DNA of 64,000 nt from Candidatus Ferrigenium altingense (GCA_020621985.1 JAHRYS010000001.1:62001-126000); one strand, 5' to 3'; positions 6,995-16,402 are shown, counted from the stretch's first letter. Notes: generated by a model not told the origin, from the sequence alone. Program-made: numbers and translations.

Positions 6995-8668
6995 TTAGTG
7001 GGCAGCAACTGATGACGGAGGCGCGTTTTTATTGTGGAAGCTATGGCAATTATCGCAACCGCTATTGAGCCTGTTTTTTACTCGTTTATTGCCCACGTGG
7101 CATTCGCGACATTTTTCAATTGCAGGAATCGCCACATCCGAACTTTTCTCGGACAGTGTCTTGTCATGGCACTCAGAGCATTTAGCGGTGCTATGTTTTG
7201 CATGGGTAAAGTGTGAATTACGCAGCCAATGGCTGGTTATGCTCACAGGCGTGACTTTCCACGGGATATCCTTGTCGTCGGCATCAGGCGTAATTTCATG
7301 GCACTCCCCGCAACCGCTGTTCGGCTTAAACAGAATCTCCGCATTTACATAGGCATTGTGATTGGCACAGTCTAATGCACGCTCAAGTTGATTCTTGCCA
7401 ACTCCAACACCAGCTCCGCACTGAAGTTTTTCACCCGCAGTCGCTTTGCTGATGGCCGTGGTTGCATAATACTCGCGCAGGGTGACCATTAATTTTTGTT
7501 CTGAGCTGTGGGGTATTTGGCGTTTTGATACTGGCGGTTTGAAATTCAGAGCATGGCATCCGGACTGCTGGCAATTATTTTCCATGGAAATTGGGCTGAA
7601 ACGAGTGCCCGCCGCATCCAGTTGGTGACAATCGCGACATTCCAATACCGTGTCGCCCTCAGGGCTGGAAACCCCTTCCTTGTCGAGATGAACCTTATGC
7701 GAAAACTTAAGCCCTGATTTTTCGATGAGTTTGGCTTTGTCAATCTGTGAAATGCGCACCACATCACTGTCTTTGTGCCCGGTCTTAAAAGTCAGGCTGA
7801 ATGCGGGATGATCCTTGCTGAAATCGCGAATGTTTGCCAGCTTGGTTTTGTCGTTCTTTTTCTTGATTTTTGCATGGCATGCCACACACTGTGCGTCTTG
7901 GGTTACCTCTCTTGTTTCGCCTCTGTGCTCATGATGGCATTCGCCGCATCGCATATCTTTGAACGCATTTGCGTGCAGCGTCTTGTCTTCAATATGTCTC
8001 GCCACAGTTTTGTGGCAATTTTCACATGCTTTATCAGGCACTGCTTCGAAGGGCTTCAGGTGGCATGCGTCGCATTTCGCACTAATCAGATGGTGCCCAC
8101 GAGACATTTCACCTAACTGCCAGGATTTTTTAATCGATGCTTGCAGGCTGGTTACCCATTTAGGAAGCGTCGGGCTTGATGCCGGGATCATGGGAAGAAT
8201 TAGAAAAATAAGCGCAATTGCACCAGCCAGCCAAAGCGTAAGCTTGCGTTTGGATAATCCGGCTCCCGCCAAAGTGACAGGCGCTTGATTTGCTGAAATA
8301 TGCTCATGGTCGTCCGGTAACGGATGAACCATCTCTACCGAAAGCACCAGGTCATAATCATCGGTGGGTGTTTCGGCTATAAGTTCATAAGGTCCGACAA
8401 GAACATGGGTTCCCGGTGACAATTCAGCACTTAACTCGGGCGAGCCGTTAATCGTAATATCCGCGCCTTCTTCGGCCTCAATGAATAACTTTCCTCCATC
8501 CGAGTAGTGAATGGTTGCATGGTGAAAATTGACTCTATGATCGAGAAGGAGAATTTTGCATCCGGCCGCGCGCCCGATCTGAACCGCCTCGCCAGTGGCC
8601 TCTAGTTCCTTGCGGACAAGCTGGCCATTTTGGTTGCGTGAAATCTGGGCGAGCAAACAACGAATCAT
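6995..8668 (-). CDS. FHA-domain, membrane-anchored decaheme cytochrome c
   Basis: 557 residues. Residues about 20-105 resemble a forkhead-associated domain (IGRAAGC, VNFHHATIHY, ITINGSPEL). The usual Ser of the FHA SxxH motif is replaced by Asn. One TM helix follows at about 143-163. The rest carries nine CXXCH sites (CDACH, CENCH, CGECH, CVACH, CRDCH, CGECH, CSECH, CRECH, CDNCH) and one CX4CH (CQQSGCH), giving up to ten haems. The FHA domain should be cytoplasmic and the haems periplasmic. It ends a three-gene operon, 6 bp after the cytochrome b-like gene. It may pass electrons between the membrane subunit and periplasmic partners. No named family was recognised for the whole protein. Confidence 0.85.
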   Translation of the reverse strand: MIRCLLAQISRNQNGQLVRKELEATGEAVQIGRAAGCKILLLDHRVNFHHATIHYSDGGKLFIEAEEGADITINGSPELSAELSPGTHVLVGPYELIAETPTDDYDLVLSVEMVHPLPDDHEHISANQAPVTLAGAGLSKRKLTLWLAGAIALIFLILPMIPASSPTLPKWVTSLQASIKKSWQLGEMSRGHHLISAKCDACHLKPFEAVPDKACENCHKTVARHIEDKTLHANAFKDMRCGECHHEHRGETREVTQDAQCVACHAKIKKKNDKTKLANIRDFSKDHPAFSLTFKTGHKDSDVVRISQIDKAKLIEKSGLKFSHKVHLDKEGVSSPEGDTVLECRDCHQLDAAGTRFSPISMENNCQQSGCHALNFKPPVSKRQIPHSSEQKLMVTLREYYATTAISKATAGEKLQCGAGVGVGKNQLERALDCANHNAYVNAEILFKPNSGCGECHEITPDADDKDIPWKVTPVSITSHWLRNSHFTHAKHSTAKCSECHDKTLSEKSSDVAIPAIEKCRECHVGNKRVKNRLNSGCDNCHSFHNKNAPPSSVAAH

Positions 8669-8674
8669 CGACGG

Positions 8675-9601
8675 TTACCAGTAAAAAAATATGGCGACAA
8701 TATGCGCAATGAGTGCGGTCAGAAACGCAATCGAAAGCGGCGCATGCAAGTAAAGCCAGAATTCCAGCCGGGCTCTGTACATGACATCCAGACGTGCCCG
8801 TCTTACCAGAGTTTCTTTGTGTGCCATGATTAAAAAAAGATCATCGAAGGATTTTAGTTGATCATACTTCAGGCTTTTACCCAATAGCCGCAACTGTTGC
8901 ACGGCTTTGGCGGTCGGGCAGTTGCGCTGGCATGCAGTCAGCTGCCGGAAAAAATTTCCGCCAATAAGCGTTTCTTGCCGAGCCTTGCGCACAACCGCGC
9001 AGATGTCATCGGAAAACTGAAGGGACTTAACGCTCGCCTGCTTATCAAGATCGTCAATTTCAAGCAGCAACGCGTTAAATGTGTTTATGCCGCCCATATT
9101 GGCTGTCATCAAACGTGGCATGCGCAGATAAGCGTAAATGCCGTAGCAACCGCTAATGATGACGACCATCATCAAAGCGTAGGCCAAAGTATGAACATTC
9201 CACCCAAACTGAAAGCCGGTATGCAGTGTAGCCAGTACGATGAGTGCAATCCCCATATAGGTGTGAGCAGAAAGCCAACCCTGAAGAGTTGCGCCATGAT
9301 GCCGCAACCAACTCGCTTGGCGTTTTCGACGGTCTGGAACATCCTGTTGCGGCGATGAAGCGTTTAATGAGTTTCGCCGTTCGGTGCGTATTGACGGTAA
9401 ACGCTTGCGAACCCCGTACAGAGTCAGCACAACGACGATTAATGCAGACAAAATCCCAAATAAATAACCCAGCCAGGAACCGCCATAAGCGCCCATCGCG
9501 GGTTGATCGAATAAATAAGCCAATACGGCAGAAATCGTCAGCAGGCTGGCGATTTTAAAATAGCGATAATTTCTGTACTCCAGTAGCGTGTTGCGCTGCA
9601 T
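8675..9601 (-). CDS. Cytochrome b-like integral membrane protein
   Basis: About 308 residues from ATG 9601 (preceded by CAGGA). An in-frame GTG at 9658 would overlap the upstream gene and is less likely. At least five hydrophobic helices are visible. Candidate haem b ligands are His in SAHTYMG and LHTGFQF (one helix pair) and in YLHAPLS and LIAHIVAIFFYW (last helix). A cytoplasmic loop holds TACQRNCPT, two Cys that might interact with the Fe-S partner. Flanked by the flavin/Fe-S protein and the multihaem cytochrome, it is the natural trans-membrane or quinone-interacting subunit. The role is inferred. Confidence 0.75.
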   Translation of the reverse strand: MQRNTLLEYRNYRYFKIASLLTISAVLAYLFDQPAMGAYGGSWLGYLFGILSALIVVVLTLYGVRKRLPSIRTERRNSLNASSPQQDVPDRRKRQASWLRHHGATLQGWLSAHTYMGIALIVLATLHTGFQFGWNVHTLAYALMMVVIISGCYGIYAYLRMPRLMTANMGGINTFNALLLEIDDLDKQASVKSLQFSDDICAVVRKARQETLIGGNFFRQLTACQRNCPTAKAVQQLRLLGKSLKYDQLKSFDDLFLIMAHKETLVRRARLDVMYRARLEFWLYLHAPLSIAFLTALIAHIVAIFFYW

Positions 9602-9632
9602 ATGGTTTTGATCCTGAATTAATGCCGCTGTT

Positions 9633-12050
9633 TTATTCCAATACTGCGGAACTGTCACGCATAGTCAGGGAAAGAGCTTCTGGACTGATGCGTATGGCCG
9701 CTCCAGTCGGGCATGACCGGACGCAGGCTGGCCCCATTGCATTATCCTTGCACAAGTCGCACTTGATCGCTTTCTTGGGTGAATCATCACCAGCAATGCT
9801 GTTTTTCTCACTTTGATAAGCACCGCCCGTCAGGGCTTGCCATAAACCCGGTTTTTTGAACTTCGGATTAACCGCCACCATCTGGATAGCATCGTAGGGG
9901 CAGTTATTTTTGCAATTGCCGCAGCTAATACAGCCGTCTGCAATGAATACCTCACCGTTGACCGATCTGTGAATAACATTAGGCGGGCAATCCAGCATGC
10001 AATATGGATGCTCGCAATGGCGACATGAAGTAGGCAGATGAATGTGGCTGTGCGTGGGGCCGGCTTCACGGTTAAAAAGTGGGATGCCTTGGTGCGTATT
10101 TGCGCAGGCCGTTTCACAATTGTTGCATCGGATACAAAGCGAATAATCGATCAATAATACGTCCGTTGCTTCGCCAACACCCTGCCGAATAAGAAATGTA
10201 AATAAATTGCCCGGTTTGTCCTGGGGCTCGATCATCTTTGTATCGTGAGCATTTTCCCGGTAGCGTGCAGCAAGAAGGTCACGCAGATCTGTGTTTCGCT
10301 CCAGCGACGCGATAACCACTGGGGCTTTGAGCAGGACAACCTCGGTTGCTGAAGCGGCACGTGCTGTTTTTGAGCGCGGCTTATCCGAGATAAGTGCCAT
10401 TTCGCCAAAATAGTTACCCGTAATGACATATGACAATACATCCTCTTTGCCAGCAGTTATCTGGGAGATGATCACCGATCCGCGCCGGATCAGATATAGC
10501 CCGTCGGCTTTGTCGCCCTGATGAAACAAGACATCCCCGGCTTTATATCGCCTGATCGTCGCACCCTGCAATAAATAGTTCAATTCACTTTCCGGGAGTG
10601 TATTCGTCAGGCAGTTGCGAACTACCCGTTTCATCGATACTTCGTCGAGTTTTTGACGTACAGACTCTACGGAATTAATCAATTTAAGCATCGAGCGGCG
10701 CGGCGTTTCGATAAGCACGCAATCCGTTATTGCCTTAATTGTGGCGGATCTGCGGCGTCCGGATATCAGCCCCATTTCACCAAAAAAATTGCCCGCCTTA
10801 ATCTGAAAATAAATTTCACTGCCATCCTTGGCTTTAACAACAACAGCAAGTTCACCTTCTAAAATTGAAAAAAAGCTACTGGTGTAATCATCATATTTGA
10901 AAATGAGGTCATCCGGCTTGGGAGTCAAAATGTTGCTTTCAAGTAGGAGTTCGCGCAGCTGTAGCGCGGTAAGGCCGGCTAAGATGGGCGCATTATGCCG
11001 AATAAAGGTGAGTCCTTCGCGCACTGAACATGAGGCGTCGAAGCAGGAGATTTTTTGTTTGAGGAGCGGTTCGTCCGCGGGCTCTACCGGATTCCCGAGG
11101 ATATATTCGACCACCTCGTAACCATGGTTCAATGCCTGTTTGATAAGTGGGCAGCCTCCAAGCGTCCCGATAATATAGAGGCCAGGCACATTCGACTCGT
11201 ACTGTTCGGATAATTCCGGCACCGAGGTTATATCGCTATTGGGAAATTTTACGCCGAAACTTTCCAGCAGTTTGCGCGGCGGGCTAGCGCCAAGGCGCGC
11301 AATAACGTGATGGCAAGGAATGATCTCAACGCCCTCAGAAGTTTTGGCAACGACCCTCAGCAAGAAACCGTTTCCCGTCTCACTATCGATATAGTCGATC
11401 CTGGAGCTGACACGGGGTTCAATCCGGCCTGCCTTGATAGCAGCCTGCAGCAGGTTGAAGTTTCCTTCTTTGCAGCGGCTAAATTCTTCCTCGCGATTGA
11501 TGAGGATCACCCGGTTCTGCTGCGCGAGCGCGAGGGCATTTTCTACACCGGCATCCCCACCACCCACAACTACGATAGTTTCGTCTTTGAATTCTTCCGG
11601 ATCATCGAGATGATATTGCACAGTCGGCAAATCTCCACCCGGAATCCCCAGTTTGTGTATGTTGCCCTGAAGCCCGATTGCAAGTACTACAAACTCGGCA
11701 TTTATGGATTGCCCGGAAGATAAAGTGACCTGAAAGTGGCCGCGCTCGCCTTTTATTCCGTCAACCTGTGCACCCAAGCGCAGGTTGACCTTATGCCTCT
11801 GGATATCTTCATGCCATAGGGTAAGAATGTTTTCACGAGTCCCCGCTGCAAACGCCATCGGGCTTCGGAGCGGCAGCACCGCAGGCTCAGCCATGACAAG
11901 CTTGCCTTTTTGATATTTGTGAATCGTATTGGCGGGCTGCTGCGCAGCTTCCAGTAGAATATGCGAGATTCCAAGCTCGGCAGCATGTGCAGCAGCAGAC
12001 AGGCCTGCCGGTCCCGCGCCAATGATGGCAATCTTGAATTTTTCAGTCAT
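9633..12050 (-). CDS. Fusion: flavin reductase-like domain + two cNMP-binding domains + four-cluster ferredoxin
   Basis: 805 residues in three blocks. Residues 1-330 are a thioredoxin-reductase/YpdA-like pyridine-nucleotide flavoprotein, with FAD motif IIGAGPAGLSAA and NAD(P) motif VVGGGDAGVENAL. The CXXC disulfide of true thioredoxin reductases was not seen. Residues about 370-615 hold two cyclic-nucleotide-binding folds (FGEMGLISGRRRSAT and FGEMALISDKPRSKT). Residues about 640-790 form an NrfC/HybA-like ferredoxin with four Cys groups (CIRCNNCETAC, CRHCEHPYCMLDC, CISCGNCKNNC, and CDLCKDNAMGPACVRSC). It could link NAD(P)H to the membrane partners under nucleotide control. First gene of the operon. 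Confidence 0.88.
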   Translation of the reverse strand: MTEKFKIAIIGAGPAGLSAAAHAAELGISHILLEAAQQPANTIHKYQKGKLVMAEPAVLPLRSPMAFAAGTRENILTLWHEDIQRHKVNLRLGAQVDGIKGERGHFQVTLSSGQSINAEFVVLAIGLQGNIHKLGIPGGDLPTVQYHLDDPEEFKDETIVVVGGGDAGVENALALAQQNRVILINREEEFSRCKEGNFNLLQAAIKAGRIEPRVSSRIDYIDSETGNGFLLRVVAKTSEGVEIIPCHHVIARLGASPPRKLLESFGVKFPNSDITSVPELSEQYESNVPGLYIIGTLGGCPLIKQALNHGYEVVEYILGNPVEPADEPLLKQKISCFDASCSVREGLTFIRHNAPILAGLTALQLRELLLESNILTPKPDDLIFKYDDYTSSFFSILEGELAVVVKAKDGSEIYFQIKAGNFFGEMGLISGRRRSATIKAITDCVLIETPRRSMLKLINSVESVRQKLDEVSMKRVVRNCLTNTLPESELNYLLQGATIRRYKAGDVLFHQGDKADGLYLIRRGSVIISQITAGKEDVLSYVITGNYFGEMALISDKPRSKTARAASATEVVLLKAPVVIASLERNTDLRDLLAARYRENAHDTKMIEPQDKPGNLFTFLIRQGVGEATDVLLIDYSLCIRCNNCETACANTHQGIPLFNREAGPTHSHIHLPTSCRHCEHPYCMLDCPPNVIHRSVNGEVFIADGCISCGNCKNNCPYDAIQMVAVNPKFKKPGLWQALTGGAYQSEKNSIAGDDSPKKAIKCDLCKDNAMGPACVRSCPTGAAIRISPEALSLTMRDSSAVLE

Positions 12051-12192
12051 TAGCTATTTGCGCTGGCGATTTTTAGGTGTAATTTACCATAGCCAATATA
12101 TTGCATCCCAGCATATATAAATATGTCTTTTGGCGCATCGGGTTGAAGCTTTAAATTTACTGTGTTTGAGCAAGCTTGTTACCAAGCTAGTG

Positions 12193-12222
12193 TTGACATA
12201 GTTATATACTGTCATGTACATT
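12193..12222 (+). promoter_or_regulatory. Promoter of the SHP-type cytochrome gene with overlapping inverted repeat
   Basis: TTGACA (12193-12198), 18 nt, then TACATT (12217-12222). TGACA (12194-12198) and TGTCA (12210-12214) form an inverted repeat over the -35/spacer, a plausible operator. The 233-bp region also has to drive the divergent redox operon. Confidence 0.5.
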
Positions 12223-12283
12223 TAACAATGTAGTACAAACTTAACGAAACACAAACTTAACTCCTTAGGAGGGGCTTTAAAAA

Positions 12284-12703
12284 ATGCGTAAATTTGCTTA
12301 TGTTCTGCTTGCGGCTCTCGGCTTTTTCAGTCTGCCTGTTCAGGCGGATGTTGATGGTGCAAAACAATTCGTTAAACAGTATGCAGCTCTCGTTAAAGGA
12401 GTGAATCCTTCCTACGTTTTGAATGCGGAAGCAGGGCGAGCGTTTTTCATTAAAAAACATACCGTAAAGGGCAAGCAGGTTGCTTGCACAGATTGTCATG
12501 GTGATAATCCTGCAGCCGTTGGCAAGCATTCAGAAACCAAGAAGAAAATTGCTTCCCTTTCTCCTGTTGTCAACCCCAAGCGTTTCTCGAATCTGAAAAA
12601 GACTGAAGAAACCTTTGATATTCATTGTAATGACATCCTCGAAAGAAACTGTACATCGCAGGAAAAAGGCGACTATATAGTCTACGTATTGTCGACCAAG
12701 TAA
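12284..12703 (+). CDS. DUF1924 / SHP-like cytochrome c
   Basis: 139 residues: signal peptide (cut near VQADV), one haem site CTDCHGDNP, a central SPVVNPKRFSN segment, and a C-terminal disulfide pair in IHCNDILERNCTSQEKGDY. This matches DUF1924, the family of the sphaeroides haem protein. In that protein an Asn ligand is displaced so the haem can bind O2 or NO. An excellent RBS (AGGAGG) is present. It is monocistronic between its own promoter and terminator. The position next to nirK and the redox operon suggests a role in NO or O2 handling, by inference. Confidence 0.85.
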   Translation: MRKFAYVLLAALGFFSLPVQADVDGAKQFVKQYAALVKGVNPSYVLNAEAGRAFFIKKHTVKGKQVACTDCHGDNPAAVGKHSETKKKIASLSPVVNPKRFSNLKKTEETFDIHCNDILERNCTSQEKGDYIVYVLSTK

Positions 12704-12723
12704 TTTGCTGGTGGTTGCTAAGG

Positions 12724-12753
12724 AACAGCCCACATTATTGTGGGCTGTTTTCT
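12724..12753 (+). terminator. Rho-independent terminator after the SHP-like gene
   Basis: AACAGCCCACA (12724-12734) pairs with TGTGGGCTGTT (12739-12749) over a 4-nt loop, followed by TTCTTTT. Confidence 0.88.
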
Positions 12754-12812
12754 TTTCCTAATGAATATTTAGCGCTCCCAATAGGGAGCCTATTTTAGAG
12801 CGATGAACATTT

Positions 12813-13178
12813 ATGGTTACTTTGCCGGAATTGAAGCAGGTTTTCGATAATCTCGACGAAGGGATTGTTTTTATTGATCAAGACCGTCGCATTGTGGCAA
12901 TCAATGAAGCGGCTAGCCGAATGCTGGGGCAGGACCGCGACGCTATCCTGAACAAACTCTGCCCCACTCTTTTTCAGGGGACGGATTGTGCGAGGGATTG
13001 CGAAAAGAGCGACCATTGCACGCTTATGGTGGAAACCAAGCAAGAAAGAAAGTTTCAAGACCTTGTCGTACGGCGACCGGACGGCGCGTTGGTTCAGATG
13101 CGCATGTGGGCCATCGTGCTGCCCTCCAAGGGGCCATCGAAGCACTGCGCTGTAGTATTGCGCGGGACGAATTGGTGA
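12813..13178 (+). CDS. Stand-alone PAS domain, probable remnant of a sigma-54 regulator
   Basis: 121 residues forming a single PAS fold (LKQVFDNLDEGIVFIDQDRR, INEAASRMLG). It carries the Cys-rich insert CPTLFQGTDCARDCEKSDHC seen in the sensory PAS of NtrC-like activators. The frame stops right after VVLRGTNW. A one-base shift continues as DELVRLERAKRV, the expected linker to an AAA+ domain, before ending at 13204. No AAA+ or HTH follows. The gene is therefore most likely the broken N-terminus of a larger regulator, although a functional PAS-only protein cannot be excluded. Confidence 0.65.
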   Translation: MVTLPELKQVFDNLDEGIVFIDQDRRIVAINEAASRMLGQDRDAILNKLCPTLFQGTDCARDCEKSDHCTLMVETKQERKFQDLVVRRPDGALVQMRMWAIVLPSKGPSKHCAVVLRGTNW

Positions 13179-13282
13179 GACTTGAACGTGCAAAGCGGGT
13201 GTGAGGATCATCGCGGCAACGCACCTAATCCAGACAGATTGCGCAAGATTGAACGTTGCCTAGAGATGAACTGGATTCGCGA

Positions 13283-16200
13283 TCAAGGCTGATTTTCCGG
13301 CAAGCTTCTTTCCTGCCACCATGCGTAGATGACGGGAATAACGATAAGGGAGAGCAGTGGCGCGCTAATCATGCCACCCACCAGGGGTGCGGCAATACGC
13401 TTCATCACATCGGCGCCGGTGCCGGAACTGACCATCACCGGAATCAACCCAGCCACGATCACCGATACCGTCATTATTTTCGGGCGGATGCGTGACAGCG
13501 CCCCATCAACGATGGCGAGCTGCAAATTCTGGTAGTTTACCGGCCGGCCGGATTGGCGGAGTTCCGCGATGGCCTGATCCAGATAGAGCAACATGACCAC
13601 GCCAAACTCGGCTGCCACGCCGGCCAGCGCGATAAACCCGACTGCGACCGCCACTGACAAGTGATAATCCAGCCAATACAGCAGCCAGAAGCCGCCCGCC
13701 AAGGAGAAAGGCAGGCATAGCAGCACCAGCAGCACTTTTCCGCTATGACGGAAATTCAAATAAAGCAGTACCACCACCAGCAGCAGCGTGAGCGGTATCA
13801 CCCACATGAAACGTTCCTTGGCGTGCTGCAAGCTGGCATATTGCCCCGACCATGCGATGGCATAGCCCGGTTGCAGCTCGACGGCTTTGGCCACTGCGGC
13901 CTGCGCGTCGGCTATATAACCGCCCAGGTCGCGCCCGGCGAAATCCAGATAAACATAGGCCACCAGGCGGCCATTTTCGCTTTTGATCTCGACCGGGCCA
14001 TCATTCACGCTTATTTTTGCGATCGTCCCCAGCGATACCTGCGCGCCGGAAGGCGTCATGATGCGGCTGGCCGCAAGCGCAGCGAGCGAATCGCGGAAAG
14101 CGCGCTGATAGCGCAGGTTGATCGGGAAGCGATTGCGCCCTTCGTTCACCATGCCGATGTTTTCTCCGCCGATGGCACCCTGCACCAGGCGCTGCACATC
14201 GGCTGCGGTAACGCCGTAACGCGCCGCTTGCTCACGATCCAGCGCAATATCCACGTAGCGCCCGCCGGAAGCGCGGTCGGCAAAAGCGTTGCGCGTGCCC
14301 GGCACGGAATTTTTTATCGCCTCTTCGACTTGCATGGCCAGCGCGCTGATGCCGGCAAGATCGGGGCCGGTAACCTTGACGCCCAGCGGCGTGCGGATAC
14401 CGGTGGACAGCATGTCTATGCGCGTGCGGATCGGATACCCCCAGGAATTGGTCAGCCCCGGCAGGCGCACTTGGCTGTCCAGTTTGTGGATCAACTCCTC
14501 CATGGTTTCGCCGTCCGGCCACTGCTCGCGCGGTTTGAGCTGGATCGTGGTTTCCAGCATCGAAAGCGGTGCCGGGTCGGTGGCGGAATTGGCGCGCCCG
14601 GCCTTGCCGAACACGCGCTCGACCTCGGGCATCTGCGCGATCAGGCGATCGGTGATTTGCAGAATATTCGCCGCTTCGTCTATAGACACGCCGGGCAGGG
14701 TGGTGGGCATATAAAGCAGGTCGCCTTCATTGAGCGGCGGCATGAACTCGCTGCCCAGTTTTGCAAGCGGCCAGACGGCGCTCAGCAAAAATAGCATGCA
14801 GAGCGACAGGGCCAGTTTGCGTTTTTGCAACGCGGCCATCAGCACCGGGCGGTAAAGCGCATGCAGCAGCCGGTTCAGCGGGTTGCTCTGCTCGTGGGCG
14901 ATGCGCCCGCGGATAAAATAACCCATCAGCACCGGAGCCAAAGTAATCGCGAGCGCCGCGCTTGCGGCCATCGCATAAGTCTTGGTGTAGGCGAGCGGGG
15001 CGAACAGCTTGCCTGCCTGCCCGGTGAGCGTCAGCACCGGCAGAAAGGATACGGTGATGATCAGCAGCGAAAAGAACAAGGCCGGCCCGACCTCGAGCGC
15101 GCTCTGGGCGGTGACTTTCCAGTAGTCGGGTTTGTCTCCCGCGCGCTCCAGATGCTTGTGCATGTTTTCTATCATCACCACCGCAGCATCCACCATGGCG
15201 CCGATGGCGATGGCAATGCCGCCCAGCGACATGATGTTGGCGGTTATTCCCTGGCTTTCCATGATGATAAAAGCGGCCAGAATGCCGATCGGCAGCGTGA
15301 CTACCGCCACCAATGAGGAACGCAAGTGGAATAAAAACGCGAGGCATACCAAGGCGACGATGAGCGATTCCTCGACCAGTTTTTCGCCCAACGTTTGGAT
15401 GGCGCGGTTGATGACCCCGGAGCGGTCATAAGTGACTACCAGTTCGATGCCGGGCGGCAACCCGCCCTGCAATTCCTTCAGTCGCTCCTTGACGCGCGTG
15501 ATGGTCTTGAGCGCATTTTCGCCGTAACGCATGATGATGATGCCGCCGGTCACTTCGCCTTGCCCGTCCAGATCGGTCACGCCGCGGCGCAATTCGTGCC
15601 CGACCTGGATTTGCGCCACATCTTCCAGGCGGATGGGCACCCCCTGTGCGTTGTTCGCCAGCGGAATGCGCCGGAAATCATCCAGGCTCTTCAGATAATT
15701 CTGCGCGCGTATGACATATTCGGCACGCCCCATTTCCATCACCGAGCCGCCGCCCGCCATATTGCTGTCGCGGATCGCCTGCTCGACGCGTTCCAGGCTC
15801 AGGTTGTACGCCGCCAGCCGGTTGGGGTTCACTTCGATCTGGAATTGCCGCACCATGCCGCCGATGCTGGCAACTTCGGCCACGCCCGGCAGGCTTTGCA
15901 ATTCATATTTGAGGAAAAAATCCTGCACTGCGCGCAATTGATCGGCATCGTAGCGGTGATGCCGATCCACCAGCGCGTATTCGAATACCCAGCCCACGCC
16001 CGAGGCGTCCGGCCCCAGCGTGGGGATGACACCCCACGGCAGGCGGTCTTCTATCTGGCTTAAATACTCCAGCACGCGCGAGCGCGCCCAGTACGGGTCA
16101 GTGCCGTCCTTGAAAATTACATATACGTATGATTCGCCGAACATCGAAAAGCCGCGCACCGCAGTCGAATCGGGCACCGACAGCAACTCGGAAGTGAGCG

Positions 16201-16402
16201 GGAAAGTGACCTGGTCTTCCACCACCTGTGGGGGTTGTCCAGGGTAAGCGGTCTTGATGATGACCTGCACGTCGGAAAGATCTGGAATGGCATCCAGCGC
16301 CATATTGCGCGCGGAATAGATTCCCCAGCCTGCCACCAATACGGCGCACAGCAGCACCAAGATGCGGTTTTTCAGCGACCATTTGATGATGCGTGCAATC
16401 AT
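13283..16402 (-). CDS. cusA: Cu(I)/Ag(I)-type RND efflux pump
   Basis: A 1039-residue heavy-metal-exporting RND transporter (HME family) with twelve predicted TM helices and two large periplasmic loops. The TM4 motif GAMVDAAVVMIENMHKH and the Met residues in SEFMPPLNEGD, PLSMLET and IDMLSTGIRTP correspond to the CusA copper relay, favouring Cu/Ag over Zn/Co. ATG 16402 begins the typical MIARIIKWSLKNR; the open frame extends to a TTG at 16462. It follows cusB by 72 bp. No outer-membrane CusC or CusF is in the window. Confidence 0.93.
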   Translation of the reverse strand: MIARIIKWSLKNRILVLLCAVLVAGWGIYSARNMALDAIPDLSDVQVIIKTAYPGQPPQVVEDQVTFPLTSELLSVPDSTAVRGFSMFGESYVYVIFKDGTDPYWARSRVLEYLSQIEDRLPWGVIPTLGPDASGVGWVFEYALVDRHHRYDADQLRAVQDFFLKYELQSLPGVAEVASIGGMVRQFQIEVNPNRLAAYNLSLERVEQAIRDSNMAGGGSVMEMGRAEYVIRAQNYLKSLDDFRRIPLANNAQGVPIRLEDVAQIQVGHELRRGVTDLDGQGEVTGGIIIMRYGENALKTITRVKERLKELQGGLPPGIELVVTYDRSGVINRAIQTLGEKLVEESLIVALVCLAFLFHLRSSLVAVVTLPIGILAAFIIMESQGITANIMSLGGIAIAIGAMVDAAVVMIENMHKHLERAGDKPDYWKVTAQSALEVGPALFFSLLIITVSFLPVLTLTGQAGKLFAPLAYTKTYAMAASAALAITLAPVLMGYFIRGRIAHEQSNPLNRLLHALYRPVLMAALQKRKLALSLCMLFLLSAVWPLAKLGSEFMPPLNEGDLLYMPTTLPGVSIDEAANILQITDRLIAQMPEVERVFGKAGRANSATDPAPLSMLETTIQLKPREQWPDGETMEELIHKLDSQVRLPGLTNSWGYPIRTRIDMLSTGIRTPLGVKVTGPDLAGISALAMQVEEAIKNSVPGTRNAFADRASGGRYVDIALDREQAARYGVTAADVQRLVQGAIGGENIGMVNEGRNRFPINLRYQRAFRDSLAALAASRIMTPSGAQVSLGTIAKISVNDGPVEIKSENGRLVAYVYLDFAGRDLGGYIADAQAAVAKAVELQPGYAIAWSGQYASLQHAKERFMWVIPLTLLLVVVLLYLNFRHSGKVLLVLLCLPFSLAGGFWLLYWLDYHLSVAVAVGFIALAGVAAEFGVVMLLYLDQAIAELRQSGRPVNYQNLQLAIVDGALSRIRPKIMTVSVIVAGLIPVMVSSGTGADVMKRIAAPLVGGMISAPLLSLIVIPVIYAWWQERSLPENQP

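Noticed and set aside
6874..7068. 64-codon plus-strand frame after nirK
   Set aside because: It overlaps the 3' end of the decaheme gene, has no RBS and starts after the nirK terminator; no similarity.
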